Positions 37,131-46,595 of a stretch of 64,000 bases of DNA are shown in pieces. Made by a program: the position numbers and the translations under genes. This stretch comes from Lachancea mirantina. Lineage: Eukaryota; Ascomycota; Saccharomycetes; Saccharomycetales; Saccharomycetaceae. Every line of letters starts with the position of its first letter. The stretch's first letter is position 1. The notes under the pieces were generated by a model. That model was not told where the DNA came from. It made no database searches and saw nothing but the letters and a program-made list of their open reading frames with translations. The stretch is from contig LT598467.1 in NCBI GenBank assembly GCA_900074745.1, positions 186,001 to 250,000 on the forward strand. Reading direction: 5' to 3'.

Positions 37131-40100
37131 TCATAAAATGTGTCGGACCGCTTGATATTCATTTCTGCATTTGAGGCAGTAATTTTGTAATTCTGAATCA
37201 TTCTTCCATACGTTTTCGTAATCAGTTTCTACTTTTTGGCAGTTCGCAACTTCTTCCTGTAGAAAAACCAAGAAGTCGCCGTGAACTAATTCTCTTTCCA
37301 TGGAGGCGAGAATTTTAAGCTCTACCAGGAGTTCGTTTCTCTTTATTGCCAACTCTTGTCTGGTTTTATGATATTTGGATTCCGTTCGCTGAGCGGTTGA
37401 TTCCAGAAATTTGGAAAAGCAGGCATCATCTGATTGAATCAAAGAGCTGGAAAGAAGATCCAAGTCGCGAATGTAGAGAGCACGTTCCATAGGTTTGCGA
37501 CCTTCATCAATAAACTGTTTGTAAAGACCTTCGGCTCTTTTGGCAGACCAATATGACGCTGTTGTTCGGCCCGACAGGATTAAATTCATGATAACTGAGA
37601 AGAGTAGCATTAGAAGTATCGTGCGATTCATAAGCACGACATTGGTGGAAACAGAATACAGATAATGGAAAAGTAGGCGAACAATTGTGAATATAGCATT
37701 AACAACATAAAACAGAGTCCATTTGGTAATGAATCTGAACAAAGGTCCCTTAGAGTATCTGACAACGTTATCGGGCAAACTTACCGAGATCTGGGCAGGT
37801 GCTTGGTCTTTATTCGACGATCCTTTCACAAGTCCTAGCTGTCCGCAAAGTTTAATGGCTTTTATGGTCTTCCCGTGGTTTCCAATTTCATCAAGATACT
37901 GTGATATGACGTTACGGCACAAAATAAACTCATAGCGACAAAAATGTAATACTAATTTTCTGACCAATCCGTCAAGGTAATTTAGTTTAATACCTGGTGT
38001 TTTTTGTGACTCGCCTGCAAATGTAATTTTGTAGTACGTGAACAGCGAACAAGAGCGTGTGAGGTTATTTGCATGTTTTGATTTTGATTTGTGATGAGAC
38101 TGGGAGATAATGATGAATTTGGTGCTCACACTAAAGGGCTTGGTGAAGGGAATTTGGAACTGGCCTGATTCCTGATCCGCTTCGTAGTAATAACCTTCTT
38201 TTACTCTCGTAATTTTCTGCGTCAAATCAATATAGCGTGAATCTCCCGATAACTGTCCTTTGCGACCATTTGAAGACAGAAAGTTTTTGGTAGAGTTTAA
38301 TTTGAACGTAATTCTTCTAAAAGTGATATTTTCATTGTTCTCTTTCTGGCTATACCATGGAGTTATCGTGTTATCGAAACCAGACCTTTCAGCCAAAAGT
38401 AGTGATCTGGGAAACGTGCGAGATTTGTTTCCAAACATGATGTGCATCAACCCTGTAGCGGAAATGTCAAAGTCTGCCCTGAACACCCTTGCGTATTTGA
38501 TTTGAAAGGCTTGCTGCCGCTGTCGTAAATCCTTCTCAGAGTTATCCAACGTCCATATAGATTCAACTTTATCCTCTGGTTTTTTCGATGCTCGTTCTGC
38601 TTCAAGCGCCACCTTTATTTTTGAACTCTCGTAATCTTGCTGCAGCTTTGCCCACGCGTTCAAGACACTCCTTTCTGAACCAGGTTCGGTGGCCACGCCA
38701 TTCTTTAATAAAAGCTGAATTTTCGAGGAAAGTAGTTTGGCGTCATCGAAAAATACGGTAACCCGCATGGACAAGCCCTTCATATCATAAAAGTCAATTA
38801 ATTCACCCCCTTCGTGGTTCGTCTTTCCTGTGGCCTCTACAGACACCAGGTCAGTAAGGTGCCTTTTGAGCAGAAAGATAAAGCCCATAGAATTCATGTA
38901 AAAGTAAATGTCATGCATGGTAATGAAACAAGAGCCACAGAACCCCTGCTTTGTATTGGGAGACCATGAGCACGAAAATTTCATCAGTACTAAATCTTGA
39001 ATTCGGCCTTTTGAAGATAAAGCTGATTCGAAGAGGGTTCTAAACTCGATATCGTCATTTTTACTAGCAGAGTAGAAATAATCGGGATATTGGAGCTGAT
39101 TCCATTTTGGAAATGCCAAACTGCTTTGAGATGATTGTGGACTTTGAGCCGAAATATCTGGCTCTGAAGTCGATGCACTGACTTGATTTTCGAAACAATA
39201 TCTCCCCCAATTTACGCTGCCCCAAAAATTGGCCATAATAGCGTTTGGAATGTTATCAGCTTCAACGTAATAAGAGGAAAGTATACTTAGTTTCGTCAGC
39301 TTGGTCATTATGGGTGCTTTTAAAAGCGGAATATCAAAAGGCGCATTCAATGGAATGGTCACATTACCACTTTCTGAAAAGGCAGCCCCCATCATCTGAA
39401 GAATTGATTTATAAGAATTTCCATCACTTTCATAAGTTGTGAGTAAGTGATCGACCTGCGAAGTTGAGCTGCACGAAAATTCATAAAATGTCGGGGGGAA
39501 CCGAGAAAATGCCATTTTATACTCAGACTCAGTGTTCTTCAACTGCAGCACTCTTCTTTTCGCCCCCTCGAAAGCAAGAAGCCATGACTTAAGCTCCGCT
39601 AATGTTTCGGCCTGGAATATCACTGAAATATTTTCCCCGTTGCTGTTTCGGCCCGTCGTTTGATTCTTATCGCTACCGGCAATTTTAATTTCAAAACAAA
39701 ATTTTCTATCCTCGTCTGCACAGTATCTGGCACTCGTTAGCAGTACACCAAATTTATCAGTTTCCTCCACACTTGTCTTTGATGGCGACAATAAAAACAA
39801 GCCGAAAAGTGAGTTCTTCAAAAAGCACCAGCGCCTAACCCAAACCTGACGACTAGGTTTGCCCACAGCAGTTTTCATATATAACCAGCCATACTTTTCG
39901 ACTAAAGCGTTGTCTGTGACGCTCTCTTCTTTTAAAAGGCTGGCTTGACTAATATTTTTGAAAGTGTAGTCCTCTAAATCTCGTGATGGCTGCAATTGAT
40001 TTATGGAAAATTGTTGAATTTGATCCTTGGCCCTTCTCATGTCTTCGCTTAAAGATCCGTTGTTTTTTAGAATTTCTCGTGACCAATTCTGATGTTTTGT

Positions 40101-40826
40101 GTATTTTTGTAAAACACTGTCGTTACTTTCGTTGAGTTTAACGTTCAGATACTGTCCACTTCTTCGAATCATCACGCCAACCACTCGAATCATAAGATCG
40201 TCCAAATTTTCTTCCATCTTCGATATTTCCCATTTCAAATCGAGAGAAGCTTGAAGGTAACTTTTTCGAACTTCGAAAAGTTGAAAGGCATCTTCTCGTA
40301 TGCTAGAGGGCTCTAAGTTCGGATTTGTGACCTTCACACTTTGGTACTTGGCTAAAAGTGAGTCGTGTTTAGATTGATAGTATTCGAAATTTCTCCTGCT
40401 TTCCCGGTATGGTTCAATGCAGTGGGTCAGCATTTCCGATAAAATCGACATATAGCCCTCGGAGTCCCCTCTGATTAACTCAAAAGCATCATTTGAGAGA
40501 TTGTCCAAATCTTTGTGAAACTGATCCAAAAGTGAGGGTGTGTGGAGCTGATTTTCAATCAGGCCATTGTATAGATAATCCGGAGGCGGTAGCGTTTGAG
40601 AATATAAGGTATCACTGATTTGTTTGAAGTCCCCTAAAGAAGGTAAAAACCTATTCTGTAAAAACTTGGAAACAGCAACAATCCATCCCTCAATTGATTC
40701 TACTTGCACATGATAAAAATTGACGCTTGCCCTAAAAGATGGCGAATCGAGCGAAGCTTCCTTAAAAGAGACTGATATCAATTTCAAAAGTCTCTGGGCA
40801 TCGTTAGAATGTTTCTCGTTTGGCAT
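37131..40826 (-). CDS. SIP3: Sip3/Lam3, membrane-contact sterol-transfer protein
   Basis: 1231 residues (S. cerevisiae 1229). It belongs to the LAM/Ltc family that moves sterols at ER contact sites; Sip3 was first found as a Snf1-interacting protein. An N-terminal BAR-like helical domain (about 1-290) is followed by a PH domain at about 311-428 (KYGWLYMKTAVGK, VWVRRWCFLKNSLFGLFLLS). A middle region leads to a VASt domain at about 780-940 (DISATGLMHIMFG, then ITPWYSQKENN and RRITFKLN). Hydrophobic segments near 1030 and 1065 (WTLFYVVNAIFTIVRLL, TILLMLLFSVIMNLIL) anchor it in the ER. The start is the clean ATG at 40826. Confidence 0.95.
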   Translation of the reverse strand: MPNEKHSNDAQRLLKLISVSFKEASLDSPSFRASVNFYHVQVESIEGWIVAVSKFLQNRFLPSLGDFKQISDTLYSQTLPPPDYLYNGLIENQLHTPSLLDQFHKDLDNLSNDAFELIRGDSEGYMSILSEMLTHCIEPYRESRRNFEYYQSKHDSLLAKYQSVKVTNPNLEPSSIREDAFQLFEVRKSYLQASLDLKWEISKMEENLDDLMIRVVGVMIRRSGQYLNVKLNESNDSVLQKYTKHQNWSREILKNNGSLSEDMRRAKDQIQQFSINQLQPSRDLEDYTFKNISQASLLKEESVTDNALVEKYGWLYMKTAVGKPSRQVWVRRWCFLKNSLFGLFLLSPSKTSVEETDKFGVLLTSARYCADEDRKFCFEIKIAGSDKNQTTGRNSNGENISVIFQAETLAELKSWLLAFEGAKRRVLQLKNTESEYKMAFSRFPPTFYEFSCSSTSQVDHLLTTYESDGNSYKSILQMMGAAFSESGNVTIPLNAPFDIPLLKAPIMTKLTKLSILSSYYVEADNIPNAIMANFWGSVNWGRYCFENQVSASTSEPDISAQSPQSSQSSLAFPKWNQLQYPDYFYSASKNDDIEFRTLFESALSSKGRIQDLVLMKFSCSWSPNTKQGFCGSCFITMHDIYFYMNSMGFIFLLKRHLTDLVSVEATGKTNHEGGELIDFYDMKGLSMRVTVFFDDAKLLSSKIQLLLKNGVATEPGSERSVLNAWAKLQQDYESSKIKVALEAERASKKPEDKVESIWTLDNSEKDLRQRQQAFQIKYARVFRADFDISATGLMHIMFGNKSRTFPRSLLLAERSGFDNTITPWYSQKENNENITFRRITFKLNSTKNFLSSNGRKGQLSGDSRYIDLTQKITRVKEGYYYEADQESGQFQIPFTKPFSVSTKFIIISQSHHKSKSKHANNLTRSCSLFTYYKITFAGESQKTPGIKLNYLDGLVRKLVLHFCRYEFILCRNVISQYLDEIGNHGKTIKAIKLCGQLGLVKGSSNKDQAPAQISVSLPDNVVRYSKGPLFRFITKWTLFYVVNAIFTIVRLLFHYLYSVSTNVVLMNRTILLMLLFSVIMNLILSGRTTASYWSAKRAEGLYKQFIDEGRKPMERALYIRDLDLLSSSLIQSDDACFSKFLESTAQRTESKYHKTRQELAIKRNELLVELKILASMERELVHGDFLVFLQEEVANCQKVETDYENVWKNDSELQNYCLKCRNEYQAVRHIL

Positions 40827-41551
40827 TCTGTACCCATGAGCCCGCTTGACAGTTCCTAACGTCGGTACAGTGATCGCGGTTGATAATGAAATGGGAAGAC
40901 CTCAGAGAGTTTACCAAGATTACTATCAGTTAAACTTAGCAGCTAACTTCCTCAATGCGAAGCTACAGATCATATATAACGATGGTCGGCATATCAACAC
41001 ACTTTTTGACGCAGTAAGGAAACCGCTGATCTATACCGCTAGTCATTGCCCTTAAAGGAGTTAGTGGACTAGAGGATGATTTGATCACTATTTTCAAGGA
41101 TTATAAATCTATAGATTAGTTTTTCTGATGTTATTATCAAGACTCGAAAGCTATAGTAGTGTAAACGAACCTTCCATAAAATGCAGGTAAAAAATGATTG
41201 AAGTATTGTAAGTAGTTTAAAAGTAGACACGAGCGGTAGATCTTATGCGAGAGTCCACATATATCCTTCGTTTGATTTAAACAGAGTCCAAAGCGAACCG
41301 CCTTTTGATGTTGCTCACTGGCAGAGATTACATTGTTTTCACTTTAAAGTCAAAATCCAACCTTTAAGTCGATCAATTTGTGTATTTCGACACCTCTGAA
41401 ACGACCTCTTATATGGTTCAATTTGAGAAAGCAGAGAATAGCTGTTGATATGACATTGAAACCAAAAGCGCTATTCTAGTATGTCTAACGACAATTCAGG
41501 CGTACATGAAATGTGAATTTCAGATTTTCTGTTCTTACTTAGACAAAAGCC
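40827..41551. other. SIP3-TGL2 intergenic region
   Basis: 725 bp between the SIP3 start and the TGL2 stop. I see only a 12-bp palindrome AATCTATAGATT at 41106-41117 and AT-rich DNA. A 70-codon frame near 40846-41055 starts at TTG and has no coding signature. Nothing else is supported. Confidence 0.55.
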
Positions 41552-42772
41552 CTAAAACCCCCTCTCTGCAAGTCCATTTGCAACGCCCATATAAAAGCTG
41601 AGAATGTCAATACTTGGTCTTACTTGATCTTTCAAAAAACCGTAAGATTCTGGAATTTTCGAAGATAGCTCGAGCTGTAACTTATTTTTCCAGTTTATGA
41701 TGTCCAAATGATCGGTGTTGGTCAGGGTCCCCAAGTATTCGCCCCATTTGCTGCTTTGAACTGTAACGAGACCGTCGTTTGGCTGACCATTGGAAAGATC
41801 CGAAATTATTCTCCAAGATGGATAGAATACGTTGAACCATTTGGGATGAAAACAAGCGCCATAGCTAAAATAAGCAATGGAAGGGTCATTTGGAGTTTTT
41901 GCATTGAAATCTTCCATGTAACTAGTCGTCAGTTGGTATATCGCCGGTGCAAGTTTTCTAAGGGAATTCTCAACCGGTAGACTTTTCTCTAGAGAATCAG
42001 CAAGATTTACTACGAAATCGCCCATTTCTGACCCACGATGCGGGGTGCAAACTGTCGTGAGGCTCACGACCTTGTAATTTGTATTGGGAATGTTCGAAAT
42101 GAGATATCTGCAGTCCAGTCCACCCATGGAATGCGCTATAAGGTTAACCTTAATGGGCTCATTTTCTGATTCTTTGCACTTTACCTTTGACCTATTATAA
42201 ATCTCTTCCGGCTTGAAATTTTGTCGCAACTTGTCCGTTTCCCTCTCAATACATGCGTCTAGGATACCAGCTCTTGTCTCGATACTTCCGAATCCAGGAA
42301 CTTTGGCCGTGATCACTTTGCAACCGTTCTTTTCAAGAGCGTCTTTGACACCAATCCAATACTCAATTTCAATCATCCCCTTGGTCGTGACGAGGTCGGC
42401 ATCTTCATTCATATAGGATTCCTCGTTGTTAAGCACATTATGAATGTTGAGAACCTTCACCAATTGAGCGACCGACGGTACCAAAATGAGTTTATCAAAT
42501 CCCGACAGACCATGACACAAAACAATAGGGTTTTTCGGTGCCCTGTAGTGTTTATACCGCGGAATATATTTGATGAATAGCGCCTTTTCGTCATGAGCTG
42601 TCACTACTTTATCGTACATGTTAACGAAGCTGTTAACCAGTTCATCAGGTCTTCGCTCTGTTATGGTACGGAAGGACGAGGGGTTTTCATCATTCAAAAT
42701 TCCTGGCCAGATCCTATCTAACCATCGATGGACTGATTTTCGGGCTCTTTCACCAAGTTTTCCCTCGGTCAT
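41552..42772 (-). CDS. TGL2: Tgl2-like mitochondrial triacylglycerol lipase
   Basis: 406 residues from ATG 42772 (S. cerevisiae 326). Tgl2 is an alpha/beta-hydrolase with acylglycerol lipase activity found in mitochondria. The oxyanion loop is PIVLCHGLSGFD (about 82-93), and the nucleophile elbow is AHSMGGLD with Ser at about 215. Likely acid and base are the Asp of QPNDGLV and the His of NTDHLD. Sequence about 250-290 (TTVCTPHRGSEMGDF) is the usual lid-side TPHRGS motif. The frame extends five codons upstream to a TTG, not used. The longer length comes mainly from the N-terminal extension and insertions. In S. cerevisiae it is on chromosome IV, so it is an insert in this block. Confidence 0.85.
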   Translation of the reverse strand: MTEGKLGERARKSVHRWLDRIWPGILNDENPSSFRTITERRPDELVNSFVNMYDKVVTAHDEKALFIKYIPRYKHYRAPKNPIVLCHGLSGFDKLILVPSVAQLVKVLNIHNVLNNEESYMNEDADLVTTKGMIEIEYWIGVKDALEKNGCKVITAKVPGFGSIETRAGILDACIERETDKLRQNFKPEEIYNRSKVKCKESENEPIKVNLIAHSMGGLDCRYLISNIPNTNYKVVSLTTVCTPHRGSEMGDFVVNLADSLEKSLPVENSLRKLAPAIYQLTTSYMEDFNAKTPNDPSIAYFSYGACFHPKWFNVFYPSWRIISDLSNGQPNDGLVTVQSSKWGEYLGTLTNTDHLDIINWKNKLQLELSSKIPESYGFLKDQVRPSIDILSFYMGVANGLAERGF

Positions 42773-43238
42773 GCACGACTCGTTCAAATTTAAACTGTAG
42801 ATTAGAATGACACCCTCGTTTCGAATCTTGAACTTTTTCCGCCAAGAAAAATGGAGATTTACAGTTTTACTGAGTTGATGGCTGACCAGACCGTTTTCTG
42901 ATTACTAGCCAAAGCGGATGCTCAACTGCTTGCTTAAGTGGTCAATTTAAGTCCACACATGATAAGATATAAATGTTATACTAGATAAAAAAACCCCCGT
43001 AATCTTAACGATCACTATAACTTTTATCGTAGCGTCGGAAACACCTACCAGCTAGTTGTTGCAAGGACCTTGGACGTTGCCAGTGCTGTGTATAAGCTCT
43101 AGAATAACCTTTCTGTAAGTAGTTTGCTTGTTTCAACGAACCATTCCCAAACGAGGGATTTGATTTACTGAAGAGCTTTAGGGCATGGTCTTTTGTCGTT
43201 GGTGCAAAATAATCAAATTTCGGATTTTTATCGTTCGT
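42773..43238. other. TGL2 upstream region
   Basis: 466 bp between the TGL2 start and the stop of the cyclophilin-RRM gene. It has a GATAAG motif near 42960 and an A/C run near 42990. I see no tRNA or snoRNA pattern and no coding frame. Confidence 0.5.
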
Positions 43239-44255
43239 TTATCGAGGCTTAGATGTCTGAGTTCTTTGACTTTTTGACTGAACTTTCATGCTTTTAGAGC
43301 TCTGGCAGAAATCCACATGTATTCTTCGATCGTCAATCAGCACACCCTCCATTTTGGAATAGGCTATCTCACAAGAATTCCGATCAGCATATTCGATAAA
43401 CCCGTAGCAAAGAGATGAGCCACTCGATTTGTCTCTCACAATCTCGATGTATATTACCTCCCCACACTGTTGAAAGATAATGGCAAGATCTTTCGCTCTT
43501 GTGAGGGGATTGAGTTTGCAAACAAACAGAACTCTTTCTGAGGGCTTGATCCCGGCCTGCCGTATGTCTCCAAGAACTTCGAGTGTGAGTTCCTTGCTTC
43601 TGATATCAGAATCTATGAAATTGATTTCATCAGCAGAGTCCTTCTCATTTTCCAGCGGAAGACGTAAATTCGTCGTTGTGATTTTTGGACTGTAAACGAT
43701 TAGCCCATCGGGATCTGGAAAAGGATCGTGGAGAATGTGTACTTTCCTGATTCGAATATCCGCGGCAGGCCTCAGTTGATCATCAGTAGTAGCTTGATTA
43801 ATAGCTTTGAGTGCTTTCTCACTCTCTGGAATAACATGACCAATTTTGATTGTGTTCTGATAGCTCCGAGGAGTCTCTGACAAGGAGATTAATATTTGCG
43901 AACCGTAGAGGGGCCCCTCGTCATCCTGGTGACCGAGAATCATACAGACATCGCCAAACTTCTGGCTCTCTTCCTGAAGCTCATCGAAATGTGTTATGAG
44001 CTTAGCTGATGACCCATTCTCTTTCAGCAAACTTTGAAAAGCTGCATTATGAAACCTCAATTCGTGCCTATTCTCATTGCCGAGCAATGCGTCGCCCGTC
44101 TGTACCGAGAAGTGCCTCTTCAGGTTGTAAAAGAGTTGATACTGATAGAAATTGGCTTTGCATAGCTTGAGAAAATTGAAGCTCTCTGATTGTGCTTCCT
44201 TGTAAAGCAAGTCTATGACAATATCACCAACAGTTGTTTCGAATAGGACGCTCAT
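43239..44255 (-). CDS. Cyclophilin-RRM fusion protein (PPIL4 type)
   Basis: 338 residues. An N-terminal cyclophilin-like domain (1-165) begins MSVLFETTVGDIVIDLLYKE and includes NFLKLCKANFYQYQLF, HFSVQTGD and GSQILISL, close to the PPIL4 pattern, with DPFPDPDGL at the domain end. An RRM occupies about 240-320: ERVLFVCKLNPLTRAKDL, SSLCYGFIEYADRNS, GVLIDDRRIHVDFCQS, nearly identical to the human PPIL4 RRM in its RNP motifs. The family is nuclear and linked to spliceosomes. Peptidyl-prolyl isomerase activity is uncertain because several active-site positions of the standard enzyme appear changed. None of the S. cerevisiae cyclophilins (CPR1-CPR8) has an RRM, so this gene seems to have been lost there. 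It lies between TGL2 and COQ6, outside the chromosome XIV order. Confidence 0.93.
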   Translation of the reverse strand: MSVLFETTVGDIVIDLLYKEAQSESFNFLKLCKANFYQYQLFYNLKRHFSVQTGDALLGNENRHELRFHNAAFQSLLKENGSSAKLITHFDELQEESQKFGDVCMILGHQDDEGPLYGSQILISLSETPRSYQNTIKIGHVIPESEKALKAINQATTDDQLRPAADIRIRKVHILHDPFPDPDGLIVYSPKITTTNLRLPLENEKDSADEINFIDSDIRSKELTLEVLGDIRQAGIKPSERVLFVCKLNPLTRAKDLAIIFQQCGEVIYIEIVRDKSSGSSLCYGFIEYADRNSCEIAYSKMEGVLIDDRRIHVDFCQSSKSMKVQSKSQRTQTSKPR

Positions 44256-44478
44256 TAAGCTTTGTTATCGCTATGCATATCACGGTGGCGTACGTCATTT
44301 TCGATAAATCGTTCATCCTAAATCGTTGATCATGAACATCAGGAAAATGTCATTGACTCTAACTAGCACTCTCAATAGTTTGAAGTAAGAAATGAGTTTG
44401 TTAATGTTAAACAATGGCTTTATCCTATGTATCGCGTATGCTCAATTCGTTTTCATTCTAAAGAACTTGAAGGATAGT

Positions 44479-45903
44479 TCAGTCATGTCGACTGGGGCCA
44501 CTGACCGTACGCATCATAGTGTCCTTTAGGGGTCCCAATTTATCAATCAAATTTAATCCTAGAGTTCTTGCCGCAACTATTGGGCCAAAATCTGTCGAGT
44601 ACACTTTATGAAGCTTGTCGACAACGCCAAGTAGCATATTATTGTACGGATATCTTTCGCTCCAGTATGGCTCTAGAGCCAAGAGGCTGCCAATATCCTG
44701 ACCTCGTTGGATGCCCTTTTCGAGAGCTTTCACCAACGACTCTACATCTCCTTGTCCCATGTTCAGGCCTTGTCCTGCAAGCGGATGGGTGGTGTGTGCG
44801 GCATCGCCTACCAAAGCGACTCTTTCGGACACGTACGTATCGGCATGTGAAAGCTTTAAAGGAAAACGTGCTCTTGATTTTTCTTCGACACTTGTCACAG
44901 TAGGTGGGAATATTTCATCCATGAATGCATCTTCATTCATGGTGGCTAATACTTGCTCAGTTCTAAATTTGATGTCGTCTTTAAGTTCCTGAGTGGTAAT
45001 GCTGCCTTTGTGTAATTGCTCATAATAGTACTTCATGTCAGCATCGTCTAACACAAATGCTGCATTGACGAGTAAAGTGAACTGTTCAGGGGTGATATCT
45101 AGTAAAAGTTTAGATAGCGGCTCTGTGGTGCTCCAAACGAGAGTCGCATTGTCGTCTGGAAGTGGTAAATGGGCGATGGGACCTGTGGGTAAAAATTTTT
45201 GCCAGCCTCTAATCTTGAAAGGTGAAGAATCCAATTTCATTGTCGCAACTACGCCAAACCTATTGTAGAACCACCCCCGCGACTCGATATGAGAAAACTT
45301 TCTGACAGGCGAGTTGAAACCATCACAGCCTATGAGCAGTCGCGTTTTGAAAGTTTGGCCATTATCTAGGGACACAATTGGCCAAGAACCTGGTTTAAGA
45401 AGATCCGAACTCTGGATTTCAACGACTTTTGCCTTGTCAATAATTTCCAAGTTCTCGGCGTTTAACTCATTTATACGAGCCAAGACCGAGCTTTGAATAT
45501 TTAAAATTTCTACCATTGATCCCATGGACTCCCTCTCCATTTCCAGTTTCCCATTTGAGCATCCATCTGTCACATAAATGCCGTCAAAAGCTTGAACTCT
45601 TTCTTCCATCAAACGAACGCCTACTGTTTCCTCCAAAAATCTCTTGGATTGAGAAGTCAGGCTAATAACTCTATTGGTAAATTTCGAAGGAGGATTATCA
45701 TAGAACCCTGCGACTTTCGTTTTCAAATCACCGGCGTCCACGAGTGTTGTAGATAAGCCTGCCAAATGTGGGGAAGTTTGGATCGCAGCTGCCAACGTCA
45801 GCCCCGCAGGGCCACCTCCGACAATCAACACATCTGTAAGTTTTGGCGCCGCTTTTGATGCAAACCCAGCTACTTGAAATAATCGACGTGATTTCAAAAT
45901 CAT
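44479..45903 (-). CDS. COQ6: Ubiquinone biosynthesis monooxygenase Coq6
   Basis: 474 residues from ATG 45903 (S. cerevisiae 479). Coq6 is the FAD enzyme that hydroxylates the coenzyme Q ring at C5, on the matrix side of the inner membrane. The FAD motif LIVGGGPAGLTLAAAI lies near residue 24. Later motifs are RVISLTSQS, LIGCDGFNSPVRKFS and the FAD ribityl motif LVGDAAHTTHPLAGQGLNMGQ. With this start the N-terminus MILKSRRLFQVAGFASKAAPK is a good presequence and aligns with the yeast one. In-frame ATGs at 46020, 45966 and 45963 would add 21-39 residues containing acidic, non-presequence-like sequence. Promoter and leader data would settle the start. Confidence 0.94.
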   Translation of the reverse strand: MILKSRRLFQVAGFASKAAPKLTDVLIVGGGPAGLTLAAAIQTSPHLAGLSTTLVDAGDLKTKVAGFYDNPPSKFTNRVISLTSQSKRFLEETVGVRLMEERVQAFDGIYVTDGCSNGKLEMERESMGSMVEILNIQSSVLARINELNAENLEIIDKAKVVEIQSSDLLKPGSWPIVSLDNGQTFKTRLLIGCDGFNSPVRKFSHIESRGWFYNRFGVVATMKLDSSPFKIRGWQKFLPTGPIAHLPLPDDNATLVWSTTEPLSKLLLDITPEQFTLLVNAAFVLDDADMKYYYEQLHKGSITTQELKDDIKFRTEQVLATMNEDAFMDEIFPPTVTSVEEKSRARFPLKLSHADTYVSERVALVGDAAHTTHPLAGQGLNMGQGDVESLVKALEKGIQRGQDIGSLLALEPYWSERYPYNNMLLGVVDKLHKVYSTDFGPIVAARTLGLNLIDKLGPLKDTMMRTVSGPSRHD

Positions 45904-46595
45904 TTCGTCTTTGCAACTATCTTGGTCAATCACACTAAAACAGGAGGAACCTTTAGACTCCATCATGTTGAAAGTTAACCTTGGAGCGTGAAGTGTGGAT
46001 ATACGTTTGAACGAAGGCATCGAGTTTCTATAATTTACCTTTAACTTCAAGACCAGGCTTTTTGATCGAAAGATGTTGAGATTTTGAGCAATTGCGGGTC
46101 CATGAAGTAAAGGCAATTTCGAAGGGGGAGAATTTTAAAAAGTCAAGAATTCAGGATAAGTATTTTCAGTTTTTTTAGTATCTTGTTATCTCTGGACTCA
46201 TTCTGATAGGTGAGTTCGATTATTTCTGCCGGAGAGCGCAAAAAACCTCAAAGTACTATTCAAAAGTGCACATATGAGGGGTGATATGTAGTTGTTTACC
46301 CACAGGTTTAAAAGAGAAAGCGATAAGTTTTACGAAGGTTACTAGGTTACTCCATCATTGCATGTGATTCATTCCGATCTTGAAGGTTTTTTTTTCAATA
46401 TTGACGTTACGCAGAGTCATCGCCCTCAATCAGCGAGAATTGGGTTCATATTTCAGTTCTCTTGAAAGAGTTATAGGCGTCAGGTTACTTCATAGTTTAT
46501 TCACGGTGTCTACGATTGTTAAATTCCGTACGGGCCCTCTGAGCGCTGTTTTAAGTGGGAATATTTTGTCGAAAAGGTGGTTTTCGAAAACCTCG
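45904..46595. other. COQ6-FOL1 divergent region with FOL1 leader
   Basis: About 690 bp between chosen starts. Nearest FOL1, 46371-46595 is an open frame fused to FOL1 with presequence-like composition but no ATG. An ATG-TGA start-stop pair at 46362-46367 lies in the same frame just before it. The COQ6 side contains its possible longer N-terminus. No other gene was seen. Confidence 0.55.

Noticed and set aside
40846-41055. 70-codon open frame upstream of SIP3
   Set aside because: It starts at TTG, has no domain, and overlaps only the SIP3 promoter.
41106-41117. Palindrome AATCTATAGATT
   Set aside because: Twelve bases of AT-rich dyad is expected by chance in this amount of intergenic DNA.
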